A model generated the notes under the pieces. It ran no database searches and was not told the DNA's origin. It saw nothing but the letters and a program-made list of their open reading frames with translations. A DNA stretch of 64,000 nt from Bradyrhizobium elkanii USDA 76 (GTDB taxonomy: Bacteria > Pseudomonadota > Alphaproteobacteria > Rhizobiales > Xanthobacteraceae). This document shows, piece by piece, positions 7,811 to 14,927 of this stretch; within the stretch, counting starts at the first letter, position 1; the number at the start of each line of letters is the position of its first letter. A program made the translations under genes and the position numbers. The stretch covers positions 1,852,001 to 1,916,000 of the forward strand of contig NZ_CP066356.1 of assembly GCF_023278185.1 (NCBI RefSeq). Direction: 5' to 3'.

Positions 7811-7891
7811 GGCTGTGCTCCTTGGCTTTGCAGGCGGGAGCGCTCTCGGTCTCTCAGCCACCGACGCCTACGAGCAGAGCCTTGGCCGGTG
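7811..7891 (-). promoter_or_regulatory. Repeated SD-masking leader, copy 1
   Basis: Minus-strand leader with the conserved core GGTGGCTGAGAGACC and the segment GCTCCCGCCTGCA, followed by AAGGAGC and the ATG. GCUCC can pair with GGAGC, hiding the ribosome site behind a 14-nt loop. A second stem, UCGGU/ACCGA, holds GGCUGAGAG in its loop. Confidence 0.65.
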
Positions 7892-7946
7892 ATAACTCAT
7901 CAACGGCGCTGGAGCGATTTGCTCAATAGTGAACATAAGCTGGCGC

Positions 7947-8140
7947 CTAATCGGCGTCGGGCTCTTCTTTGTGCCTCGCCACAGCTTCATTAACTTTGTG
8001 GCGGTCGAGCCGATCTTCGGGGGAGAGCATCGAGACAGGGCGCCAGATGCTAACGTTGATCTCCAAGTTTGAATTACGTGGCTCCGTGGCCCACTCCCAC
8101 CCATCGATCAAATGCGTCTTTGGTCCACGACTCCGGCGAT
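7947..8140 (-). pseudogene. Small conserved protein remnant
   Basis: The frame ending at 7947 reads WATEPRNSNLEINVSIWRP, SMLSPEDRLDRHKVNEAV and ARHKEEPDAD. The N-terminal part (SWTKDAFDRW) lies in another frame, so a one-base shift near 8110 is likely. No start codon with a ribosome site. Family not named. Confidence 0.4.
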
Positions 8141-8207
8141 ATTTGCCGGGTGTTCTTGATCTTCCCCTGCCTGGATATGGTTCGGGCCGGCGCTGCCTAG
8201 CGCCGGT

Positions 8208-8954
8208 TCACCCGGCTGCCATTATGATCGCGCGCGGACTTGGGACTTTTAGCGCATGGAGATAATCGGCGCTGAACTCGGCCACCGTTTCAAGCTCCTC
8301 GCGCCGAAGCACGTAGGCGATTTGTCCGCGCCAATCGAGCAATCCCATCTTTCTCAGTTCCTGAACTGTGCGATTGACATGGACGGTTGAGAGGCCACAG
8401 GCATCCGCAAGGTCTTGCTGCGTTAAAGGAAGACGGAAGGTGTCGTTGTCGAGCAAACCCACCATCTCAAAACGGGTGGCAAGCTCGCAGAACAGATGCG
8501 CGACTCTTGGCAGCGCCGCCCTTGAGCCCAGGTTTTCGACCCATTCTCGGTAGATCGCTGCATGGATAAGGGTCTCTCGCCAAAATGCGTTTGTCAGCCC
8601 CGGAGATTCCTTCAACATCCGCCGGAGATGCGAATGGGATATGAAGGCCACAGTCGAGGTCCCCTCGCTGCAGAGATCGTGATCCAAAACGGGCAGATGC
8701 AGCGTATGGAGATCAGGTACGTCCCCCGGTACGTAGATGGACGATATTTGATTGCGTTCGGAAACAACCCTTCGACGCGACAGCATTCCAGTCATCACGA
8801 CGGCACAATGCACGGGCACGTCGCCTTGCCGTGCGACGCGGTCGCCGTCTCTAAATGTTTTGATGATGTGAGGCATCTGCTGGAGCCGGACCTTGTCTTG
8901 CTCGGACAGCTCAACGACGGACAGCAAACGCGCGATTAGCTTGACATGCGGCAT
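8208..8954 (-). CDS. Crp/Fnr-family transcriptional regulator
   Basis: 248 residues starting MPHVKLIARLLSVVELSEQD. N-terminal cyclic-nucleotide-binding fold (about 20-130) with IIKTFRDGDRVARQGDVP. C-terminal winged helix-turn-helix (about 165-235) with LPLTQQDLADACGLSTVHVN and RTVQELRKMGLLDWRG. There is no N-terminal cysteine cluster, so it is not an Fe-S FNR. The start at 8954 is chosen because GGGAGGGAG precedes it within leader copy 2. Transcription probably begins near 9040 from an EcfG-type promoter. Expected to bind DNA as a dimer; ligand unknown. Confidence 0.9.
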   Translation of the reverse strand: MPHVKLIARLLSVVELSEQDKVRLQQMPHIIKTFRDGDRVARQGDVPVHCAVVMTGMLSRRRVVSERNQISSIYVPGDVPDLHTLHLPVLDHDLCSEGTSTVAFISHSHLRRMLKESPGLTNAFWRETLIHAAIYREWVENLGSRAALPRVAHLFCELATRFEMVGLLDNDTFRLPLTQQDLADACGLSTVHVNRTVQELRKMGLLDWRGQIAYVLRREELETVAEFSADYLHALKVPSPRAIIMAAG

Positions 8955-9036
8955 CAGACACTCCCTCCCCTTTGCAGGCGGGAGCACGAGAGTGTCTCTC
9001 AGTCACCAGCGCCCACAGAAAAGGCCTTGGCCGATG
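8955..9036 (-). promoter_or_regulatory. Repeated SD-masking leader, copy 2 (before Crp/Fnr gene)
   Basis: Shares the blocks CGGCCAAGGC, ACTGAGAGAC and GCTCCCGCCTGCA with copies 1, 3 and 4, but the downstream gene is unrelated to theirs. CUCCC can pair with the GGGAG of the ribosome site. The 5' border coincides with the start predicted from the EcfG-type promoter at 9047-9071. Confidence 0.65.
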
Positions 9037-9046
9037 ATGCACAAGC

Positions 9047-9071
9047 AACGCGGGAAAGGGAACTAAGTTCC
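9047..9071 (-). promoter_or_regulatory. EcfG-type promoter (GGAAC-N16-CGTT)
   Basis: Minus strand GGAAC (9071-9067), 16 bp, CGTT (9050-9047). Exact match to the consensus I know for alphaproteobacterial EcfG sigma factors. Predicted start near 9040, directly at the conserved border of leader copy 2. Confidence 0.75.
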
Positions 9072-9310
9072 CGCGCTGACTGAACCATCAGGTGCGTGTT
9101 CGCCCTGCGAGAAAGTAGGATTTCTGGCTGTAACAAATCGATACAGAAAGTGCGCTCCCGCCGGGCGCGAGATTCACCTCGGTTATTTCGGGAACCCAAC
9201 TTTGCCAAGATCCTCAATGGCATGGGGCAGGTGATTTTCATTTCCTATTTTTACAGCCCTAAAATGACGACCGCTGCATCCTGGCGGACAGCGGTTCGGC
9301 AATCAGTCTA

Positions 9311-9345
9311 GGCCCCAGCCAGTCCCCTCGCTGGGGCCTTTTTTT
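9311..9345 (+). terminator. Rho-independent terminator-like hairpin
   Basis: GGCCCCAGC / GCTGGGGCC stem with a 10-nt loop, followed by seven T. Best formed member of a hairpin family repeated in the window. No coding gene on this strand clearly needs it, so a short RNA upstream is possible. Confidence 0.75.
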
Positions 9346-9405
9346 GGAACAGGGGGCGACAGGCGCGGTTCTAGTCTCGCTTTGATGAGGAGTGGAACGA
9401 CCCCT

Positions 9406-9443
9406 CGGCCTCAGTGCTCTTCCCGGGCACTGGGGCCGTTTTT
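9406..9443 (+). terminator. Repeated GGCC-stem hairpin
   Basis: GGCCTCAGTGC / GCACTGGGGCC with one mismatch, followed by GTTTTT. Second hairpin of a pair with the terminator at 9311; the spacer contains GAGGAGTGGAACGACC, similar to the pair at 44302-44443. Confidence 0.6.
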
Positions 9444-9454
9444 GCAGTTTGAGG

Positions 9455-9703
9455 TTAGCTCACTTTGTTGCGGCTGATCGCGAAGGAAAAGCGGACCGTC
9501 ATAACGGGGCCGGCGTCGTCCCGGACCTCGATCTCCATTTGCTCAGCGCCGCTACCGCTGAGGGTCGCTACGGCATCATGGGCCATGCCGCCTAAAGATC
9601 GCGCAGCCTCGTCCTGTGCCGCGTCCAGATCCCGAAGATCGAGGCCTTCCTCGTCAGGGGTTGTTCCGTTGCCATCCTTTAAATCGAAGTAATACCGAGG
9701 CAT
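9455..9703 (-). CDS. DUF6894-type small protein
   Basis: 82 residues starting MPRYYFDLKDGNGTTPDEEG and then LDLRDLDAAQDEAARSL. Matches a small, very common rhizobial family (P-R-Y/F-Y-F-D start, acidic DEEG turn, LDAAQDEAARSL helix, V-R-D-x-x-G strand). Function unknown. A paralogue that has lost its start codon lies at 47832-48083. Single gene, no operon partner on this strand. Confidence 0.7.
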   Translation of the reverse strand: MPRYYFDLKDGNGTTPDEEGLDLRDLDAAQDEAARSLGGMAHDAVATLSGSGAEQMEIEVRDDAGPVMTVRFSFAISRNKVS

Positions 9704-9925
9704 TGAGCGCGCCCATTCATTTCCTAACATTTCAAAGCGAAATTCGAGGGGCGTTCCTAGTGGCCCCGCTTTTTGAAATGCGGCGGCCTGTTTGGGGAGC
9801 ACAGGAACAGGTCCTCATTCGGCGGTTGGGTCATTGGCGGGTCGCGCTGCCCGCCGCGGTATTCGGACAACGACGGAAGCCGAGCTCCAGCGACGCCCCC
9901 GCGCTGGGGCTACTTCTCTAGGCCA

Positions 9926-9990
9926 TCACCCGAACGGGTCTTTGCCTGGCTGAAATATCCTCACGAACGTCCCGCTCTCGCCTGGATCGT
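9926..9990 (-). pseudogene. Fragment with TFVRxxQxGKDxF tail
   Basis: Minus strand reads ESGTFVRIFQPGKDPFG then stop. The same tail recurs near 44804-44875 (TFVRMLQSGKDLFV), 51268-51340 and 58030-58115, always broken or at a cassette end. A repeated gene fragment, not an expressed gene. Confidence 0.45.
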
Positions 9991-10125
9991 TTCTTCAGAA
10001 TTGCTCATTTCGAAATACCCATTATCAGGCAGCAACCAACGGACGAGAATAATCGAGAAGTCAACTTATACCTTTGGGCGCTTTTCTCGTTGCACTGCGC
10101 TAGTCTTTTGCCTCGGAGCAGGGGA

Positions 10126-10329
10126 ATGGCGAGCGAGCTAAAACAAGCGGAGTACCGGGCAGGCGGGGGCGCGCCAATGCTTAGCCGGCTGCGCCGTGTC
10201 GAAGAATGGCGCAGGGCGCGCTTCCGGCAGTTGCTGGATGGGCCGGACCGAGAATCGGCAATCAGAGCGGCGCGACTCTATCTGGAGGTTGGGGCGCGGC
10301 GCATGGCAGCTGAGCGGGGGCTTGTTTAG
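10126..10329 (+). CDS. Small hypothetical protein
   Basis: 67 residues starting MASELKQAEYRAGGGAPMLS with GGAGCAGGGGA upstream, so the start at 10126 is preferred. Strongly helical and basic (RVEEWRRARFRQLL, AIRAARLYLEVGARRMAAE). Converges with the next gene, overlapping it by a few bases at the 3' end. Unknown function. Confidence 0.55.
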   Translation: MASELKQAEYRAGGGAPMLSRLRRVEEWRRARFRQLLDGPDRESAIRAARLYLEVGARRMAAERGLV

Positions 10330-10640
10330 CGAACCCTGGTAGGCTTGCTCATCTCCGCAAGCCCGCCAGCAGTAATGCGATAGCTGACCTTTCCGTCAGC
10401 TTCTCGAATCTCAATCCACTGATGGCGAAGTAAGGTCAGTTTCAACTTTGCCTGATCTGGCAGATCGACAGCGGGGACCCATTCACCGCCCCGAAGGTGC
10501 TCCAGAAATTGCCGATGGCGATGATTGAAGGAAGTGGCCAAGCCAAGCCCAAAGAGCAAAAATTGTTCAGAGTGGACGAATCCAGCAGTCCAGACATCAT
10601 GGGCATCGAAGGCCCGTCCGTCGTGATCCAAATGGATCAC
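10326..10640 (-). CDS. Hypothetical protein
   Basis: 104 residues from GTG at 10640 (VIHLDHDGRAFDAHDVW) to SKPTRVR. The frame is open further to 10721, so the start is uncertain. Middle: QFLLFGLGLATSFNHRHRQF; end: LTLLRHQWIEIREADGKVSY, which could be a winged-helix-like beta hairpin. No family recognised. Confidence 0.5.
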   Translation of the reverse strand: MIHLDHDGRAFDAHDVWTAGFVHSEQFLLFGLGLATSFNHRHRQFLEHLRGGEWVPAVDLPDQAKLKLTLLRHQWIEIREADGKVSYRITAGGLAEMSKPTRVR

Positions 10641-10759
10641 TGACTTATCCCGCGCGAGGCCGACCCGTGAAATACAGCGACAGAACGCTCCCGACGCGAT
10701 AGAGTGAGTTGTTGAACACAACCGAATGCGTCAAGTGGCTCGATATTGGGAGATCGTTC

Positions 10760-11179
10760 ATGAGATTCTTTTTCCTCGGTATCGCAATGGTCGGAATCGT
10801 AGTCGGGACACAAGCAAAGGCAGGCGCGAGCCGAGACTATGAAGTTGACTACTACGCGGAGCGACAGCTTCGGACGCAGGTTGGAACGTTCTACAAGCCA
10901 TGCGGTACCGGCGCCGCCACAATGAACGGGCAGCGAACGCACTACTTCAAGAAGTCGCAATCATCATGTCTGGTCACTGGGGGACATCCGCCGCCAGCGA
11001 CAATAAGCTGCGAGTTCACCCAAGCGGGTTGCACAGACGCTCTCGCACATGCGTTTCCGCTCATCCCTCACGCACCCGGCTTCAGCCTGAGCATGGGTGC
11101 TGCACCCGCGTTGTTCCAAGCTAGCGCCGCTGACCAGGAGCTTTATAAGCGAAACAAGCGCGATTCCGGCGTGAAGTAA
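10760..11179 (+). CDS. Exported hypothetical protein
   Basis: 139 residues starting MRFFFLGIAMVGIVVGTQAKA, a clear signal peptide with a likely cut after AKA. GGGAG lies 8 nt upstream of the start. The mature part has four or five cysteines (KPCGTG, SSCLV, ISCEF, AGCTD), consistent with a disulfide-bonded periplasmic protein. No family recognised. Flanked by unrelated small genes. Confidence 0.55.
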   Translation: MRFFFLGIAMVGIVVGTQAKAGASRDYEVDYYAERQLRTQVGTFYKPCGTGAATMNGQRTHYFKKSQSSCLVTGGHPPPATISCEFTQAGCTDALAHAFPLIPHAPGFSLSMGAAPALFQASAADQELYKRNKRDSGVK

Positions 11180-11202
11180 ATCGGATTGTAGCTTTACGCG
11201 AC

Positions 11203-11480
11203 TTAGGTGGCCTCCGGATTAGCCGCATTTGGGGGCGCCGCCTTTGCCGCGGCCAGTTCATTCGCCTTGTTAGCGCTGAGCGCTTTGATTTCCGCCAGCC
11301 GCATTTCTCACTTATGCTTCTCGACGTACCATTCATCAAAAAGCATCTCGATCAAGTCAATCAACATCTGAACCTCGCCGGGCTCGATGTCGACGATTAG
11401 ATTCACGTCCTTTTCCATGTGGGCGCCAATATTGCCAAAGCTGCGAACCGCGTCGATCGCTCTCGCGCGTTACGCCCTTT
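11203..11480 (-). pseudogene. DUF4145-like C-terminal fragment
   Basis: Reads ARAIDAVRSFGNIGAHMEKD, VNLIVDIEPGEVQMLIDLI and FDEWYVEKHK, then an in-frame TGA, then EMRLAEIKALSANKAN to a stop at 11203. The AIDAVRxFGNIGAH segment resembles the C-terminal helices of DUF4145 proteins. An upstream in-frame TAA shows the N-terminal part is gone. Confidence 0.55.
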
Positions 11481-11533
11481 GGAGCCGTATGATCGTCTAG
11501 CTGTTTTCGTCGATTAACGGCGGAATCTGCCTC

Positions 11534-12982
11534 CTAGAATTTCAAAGTCGTGCGCAGGCCGAAGACTGTTGCGTTCTTGAGCGCTCGGCCCGGGATCGGC
11601 CCCGCCGGGTCCGTTGCTCCGCCCCCGGGATGAATGATGTATTGGAAATTTGGCTGCAGGGTCCAGCCGTCCCGTAACTGATATTGATACACCGCCGTCA
11701 ACAGTCCTTCGAAGCTGCGCACCGGCCATGTCGGACCAAAGAGTACGCGATAGTCGACGTCCAGTGCCTGAGCCCGCTTCGAGACGTGGGCGTAGCCAGC
11801 AGCGATGCCGAATTTGTCGTCTGGTCGTTTGTCGCTGAGGCCGATGAACTCCAGTCCGGCGTCGGCGTAGAGATCAATCAGATTGCGGTCCGCGGGAGCG
11901 CCGGAGATGCGAGCGAAAACGCCGATTCCCCGATCATCGCTTTTGGGCACGCGATAAATCTGCTGCTCGAAGACCGCCCATCCGCCGACATCGCCTGCCA
12001 ACATCAGGGGAGTGCCGCTGCTGGCCGGCGCCGCAAGCGAAACGCCGTTGCTGGCGAGTTGAAGATCGGAGAATGGCCCGAGGTGACGCCACCCGCCGAA
12101 CTTGATCTGGCCCGTCAGATTGGGATCGCCCTTCGTGTTGTTCCAGGAGTACTGGATTTGGCCCAGCAGAAGGGGCGGATCGTTAATCCGGAAGTTGACG
12201 CCATATCGGTTGCGTTGTTGTGGATCGCCTGGGCCCGGACCCGCCTGGTTGCCGTCGAAGACGCCGCCAAGAATGGATAGCTGATCCGTGGCGTTGACCA
12301 GCAGCCGGGTGCCCATTGCCGCCAACGGCGGCGACGGACCGCCGCTGGGCAGGTCGAGAGATGTGATTGCCGGCCACCCCATCGATGCGTTGGTGAAGAC
12401 ATCTGTATATTTCGTGTTGAAGAACTCGCTATCGGCGGCGAGCTGCCCGAACTTCAGGGAGACCTTTTTGTTACCCCACTGCTTCTCGAAGTAGGCTTCG
12501 TAAAGTCGCGTCGACGGCAATGCCTCGATGCCGCTGACGACGAAGAGATTGTCGAGATAGTTGCGCGACAGTCCCGCACCGTGAATCTGGAACATGTTGG
12601 CGTGGAAGGTAAGCTTGTCGATGCCGGCGAGCTTCTGCAGGTCGACATCGACGGCAAGGTTCAGCCGGCCTTCGTAGATCGCTCCCTGCTTCAGCCCGCC
12701 GGAGACATTTCCGAGCGTCTCGCCGATGTAGGTCGCGGCGAACTTGATCCCGTATTTTTGAAACGGGTTCGGCAGAAGTCCAAGCGTCTTCTCCTCGATG
12801 GTGCTCTCGCCGGTGTCCGGATCGGCAGGCTTGTCTTCGTCGGTCTTCTTGTCTTCCTGCGCGAAAGCGTGGGTGCCGGCGAGAAGCCCCGCAACAAGGA
12901 CCGCCAGCGTCAGGCATCTAACGACCATGTTCAATCGAACCGCATAGCGAGGAGTCCGCAAGACAGAGGCACATTGGGACAC
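11534..12982 (-). CDS. OprB-type carbohydrate-selective porin
   Basis: 482 residues. A signal peptide ends about VAGLLAGTHAFAQ, so MVVRCLTLAVLV at 12928 is an alternative start. An acidic linker (KKTDEDKPADPDTGES) precedes the OprB domain: GIKFAATYIGETLGNVSGG, then alternating beta strands such as KLTFHANMFQIHGAGLSR and AYFEKQWGNKKVSLKFGQL, ending in the outer-membrane phenylalanine (RTTLKF). Family role: 16-strand outer-membrane channel for sugars. Monocistronic. No terminator seen. Confidence 0.9.
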   Translation of the reverse strand: MSQCASVLRTPRYAVRLNMVVRCLTLAVLVAGLLAGTHAFAQEDKKTDEDKPADPDTGESTIEEKTLGLLPNPFQKYGIKFAATYIGETLGNVSGGLKQGAIYEGRLNLAVDVDLQKLAGIDKLTFHANMFQIHGAGLSRNYLDNLFVVSGIEALPSTRLYEAYFEKQWGNKKVSLKFGQLAADSEFFNTKYTDVFTNASMGWPAITSLDLPSGGPSPPLAAMGTRLLVNATDQLSILGGVFDGNQAGPGPGDPQQRNRYGVNFRINDPPLLLGQIQYSWNNTKGDPNLTGQIKFGGWRHLGPFSDLQLASNGVSLAAPASSGTPLMLAGDVGGWAVFEQQIYRVPKSDDRGIGVFARISGAPADRNLIDLYADAGLEFIGLSDKRPDDKFGIAAGYAHVSKRAQALDVDYRVLFGPTWPVRSFEGLLTAVYQYQLRDGWTLQPNFQYIIHPGGGATDPAGPIPGRALKNATVFGLRTTLKF

Positions 12983-13087
12983 GGTCGAATAGCAAACTCA
13001 AGAGCGCGCGCGCTGGCTGGTTCCGTCCAGGTGATTTTCCAAGCCCGTGATTTTTGCGGCAGCGCAACGGCAACCCCGGGAACAATC

Positions 13088-13112
13088 GGAACTTTGCCTT
13101 GACGCTGCCGTT
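13088..13112 (+). promoter_or_regulatory. EcfG-type promoter (GGAAC-N16-CGTT)
   Basis: GGAAC 13088-13092, 16 bp, CGTT 13109-13112. Exact consensus, 30 bp upstream of the next start codon. Confidence 0.75.
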
Positions 13113-13141
13113 CGTGAGTGGGGCCAGAATGGAGGAGTGAG

Positions 13142-13369
13142 ATGAATAAGCTGATCGTCTGCGGCGCCCTTGCCACTTTTGTACTCGGTGCGCAGGCTGC
13201 GAGCGCCGCCGAATTCTACATCGTGCGCGATGCCGCGACTAAGAAATGCACGGTCGTCGACACAAAGCCGACAACTACCACCACGACGGTCGTTGGCGAC
13301 GGCGTCTATAAGACCAAGACGGAAGCCGAATCCGCCGTGAAGACCACCAAGGTCTGCACCGAACAGTGA
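13142..13369 (+). CDS. Small exported protein
   Basis: 75 residues starting MNKLIVCGALATFVLGAQAA with a signal peptide cut after ASA. The mature chain has two cysteines (KKCTVVD and KVCTEQ at the C-terminus) and a Thr run (TTTTTTVV). Ribosome site GGAGGAG 5 nt upstream. Placed directly behind an EcfG-type promoter, so probably stress-induced in the periplasm. This type of small secreted protein is frequent in Bradyrhizobium; function unknown. Confidence 0.75.
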   Translation: MNKLIVCGALATFVLGAQAASAAEFYIVRDAATKKCTVVDTKPTTTTTTVVGDGVYKTKTEAESAVKTTKVCTEQ

Positions 13370-13420
13370 TGATCCGTCGGCCATGGTTCGGGCCGGTCGG
13401 AAGGACAAGGAGGATGAACG

Positions 13421-13501
13421 ATGCCTGTATTTCTGTTGTGGGCCGTTCCCGCCGTCATCGTGATCGGCGGCGCCGGCTATTGGCTGATTCACATACACTG
13501 A
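13421..13501 (+). CDS. 26-residue single-span membrane peptide
   Basis: MPVFLLWAVPAVIVIGGAGY then WLIHIH. AAGGAGGATG upstream is a strong ribosome site. Almost entirely one hydrophobic helix. Follows the exported protein by 51 bp and probably shares its EcfG-driven transcript. Confidence 0.6.
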   Translation: MPVFLLWAVPAVIVIGGAGYWLIHIH

Positions 13502-13661
13502 TCAAACAACGATGATCACGAAGCGGCCCGTCCGGTCATGTCAGGCGAGCCGCTTTTCTGCCGGGACGGCGCCCGTTTCGGACGGGCAGCGGACGAACCC
13601 AGGCAACCATGCCGACCGCCGTACGTTGACCCTCGAATGGGGCGCAGCTACGGAGCCGCCG

Positions 13662-13853
13662 ATGATCGAAACCGATACCCTTTTGGTGAAGTGCCCCAAC
13701 TGCGGCGCCTGGCCTATGGCGGCGGGCCCGAACGCCCCCTATTCCCATCAGGACGTTCGGCTGAGATGCGCCAAGTGCGGCCATGGCGAGGATGGCCGGC
13801 TGCGACGCTCCGCGTCCGTCGAACACCCCCCGCAGCAGCCGCATGCCGCTTGA
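13662..13853 (+). CDS. Small zinc-ribbon protein
   Basis: 63 residues starting MIETDTLLVKCPNCGAWPMA and containing a second pair CAKCGHGE near residue 40. Two CxxC pairs about 28 residues apart form a typical zinc ribbon. Likely a nucleic-acid- or protein-binding knuckle; target unknown. Followed by another conserved small gene 3 bp later. Confidence 0.65.
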   Translation: MIETDTLLVKCPNCGAWPMAAGPNAPYSHQDVRLRCAKCGHGEDGRLRRSASVEHPPQQPHAA

Positions 13854-13856
13854 ATC

Positions 13857-14102
13857 ATGAAGATACGCGTGCACTTGCAAAGCCACATCGTCGAGCTCGA
13901 TGACGGCTCGAGATGGCAGGTCTTTCCGGGCGATCTCGACTTGACGCTGAACTGGAAGCCGGAAACGGACCTGATGGTTCTCGATGCAGACGACGAAGTT
14001 GCGTCTCATGTCCTGGTCGGTGGTGGCGCAAAGGTGCGCGCGAGGCGCGTGGGCGACAGCTGGCCTGCGACGCAAGTCAAGGACGCGCTGAAGGGCGGTT
14101 GA
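13857..14102 (+). CDS. Conserved small hypothetical protein
   Basis: 81 residues starting MKIRVHLQSHIVELDDGSRW, then QVFPGDLDLTLNWKPETDL. Beta-rich, resembles a conserved rhizobial family that I recognise only as hypothetical. The ATG overlaps the region just after the zinc-ribbon stop, suggesting coupled translation. Confidence 0.65.
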   Translation: MKIRVHLQSHIVELDDGSRWQVFPGDLDLTLNWKPETDLMVLDADDEVASHVLVGGGAKVRARRVGDSWPATQVKDALKGG

Positions 14103-14133
14103 GCGCTTTTTGCAACCCGCCGGTTGGAGATCC

Positions 14134-14331
14134 ATGGAAGACGAGAGGGCCCATTGGCTCGCGGAGGCGTAGGGATGCCGACGCCTGGCGTTGTCGATCA
14201 GCGATCTGGATACTGTCGAGCGGCTAAATGCGCTGGGCGATCCTACTCCGGAAGAGAAGCTGCTCGCGAAGATCGACACCGCGCTGAGCTTGCTCGAGCC
14301 GCGACGTGTTGCCGGACCGAGCAGCAAATGA
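14134..14331 (+). pseudogene. Small hypothetical gene with in-frame amber stop
   Basis: MEDERAHWLAEA then TAG at 14170, then in the same frame RLALSISDLDTVERLNALGD, PTPEEKLLAKIDTALSLL and a normal stop. Reading straight through gives a coherent helical 65-residue protein, so one point mutation appears to have broken it. Confidence 0.5.
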
Positions 14332-14632
14332 ACCGGCGCTGCCGCCAGTCAGCGCTCGGCAAGCTGACAAAGCGATCTCGGACGATGATCGGGCCGCGTA
14401 GCTCCGTGTGGCGCAGGGCCGGTAGGCCTACTCCGGAGACGCCCGCAGTCGGAGCAAGAGGCGTTCGAAGCCAGAAGCGAAGCCGACGGCACAGGGCAGC
14501 CCGACTCGGAGGCCTCGAACTAGCGATAATTGGTGAACAATGCGCGAGTGGCTCCGATCTCCCGGACTCCAGCGGTCCACCTAGCTTGACCTACGTCAAC
14601 GTGGCTTTGGCCGCTGGCCTGAGAGTTTCGGC
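14332..14632. other. Intergenic, nothing recognised
   Basis: 300 bp with open frames of Arg/Ser-rich composition but no ribosome site, family or strong hairpin. Confidence 0.4.
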
Positions 14633-14722
14633 ATGACCGAGCGATACGACCGGATCACTATTGCCGGATACGTCGCCATCGCCTTTGGCGTCGCGGCGTT
14701 GATTTGGCTGCTGATGTCGTAG
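14633..14722 (+). CDS. 29-residue single-span membrane peptide
   Basis: MTERYDRITIAGYVAIAFGV then AALIWLLMS. A charged N-terminus and one helix. Its stop overlaps a strong terminator whose stem is nearly identical to the one after the 43616 peptide. Confidence 0.6.
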   Translation: MTERYDRITIAGYVAIAFGVAALIWLLMS

Positions 14723-14748
14723 AGGCCGCCTCAGTCGGCGGCCTCTTT
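14721..14748 (+). terminator. Terminator hairpin after membrane peptide
   Basis: AGAGGCCGCC / GGCGGCCTCT, a perfect 10-bp stem with loop TCAGTC, followed by TTTC. The same stem with loop TCAGTT lies at 43705-43730. Confidence 0.8.
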
Positions 14749-14927
14749 CATCCTAGATCCAATTCATATGTTGGCCGAAAATCCGGCGAAGTGCCATCAT
14801 ATTGGGATACTGAATACCCAAAAGATGACCGAGGTATTGGCGCAGCGCTCTCATTCCGGTATCTGACAGGAACTGCTGGTCTTGCGGTCCTTCGGGCCCT
14901 GAGCACTTGCGGCCCCGCCAGCCGGCG

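Noticed and set aside
7811..9036. Known TPP riboswitch suggested by CUGAGA in the repeated leader
   Set aside because: The other TPP core elements (ACCUGAU and GGxxAAUGCCxGCG-type parts) are absent; the downstream genes are unrelated to thiamine.
14134..14331. Programmed stop read-through or selenocysteine
   Set aside because: The codon is TAG, and no recoding hairpin was seen. A point mutation is simpler.
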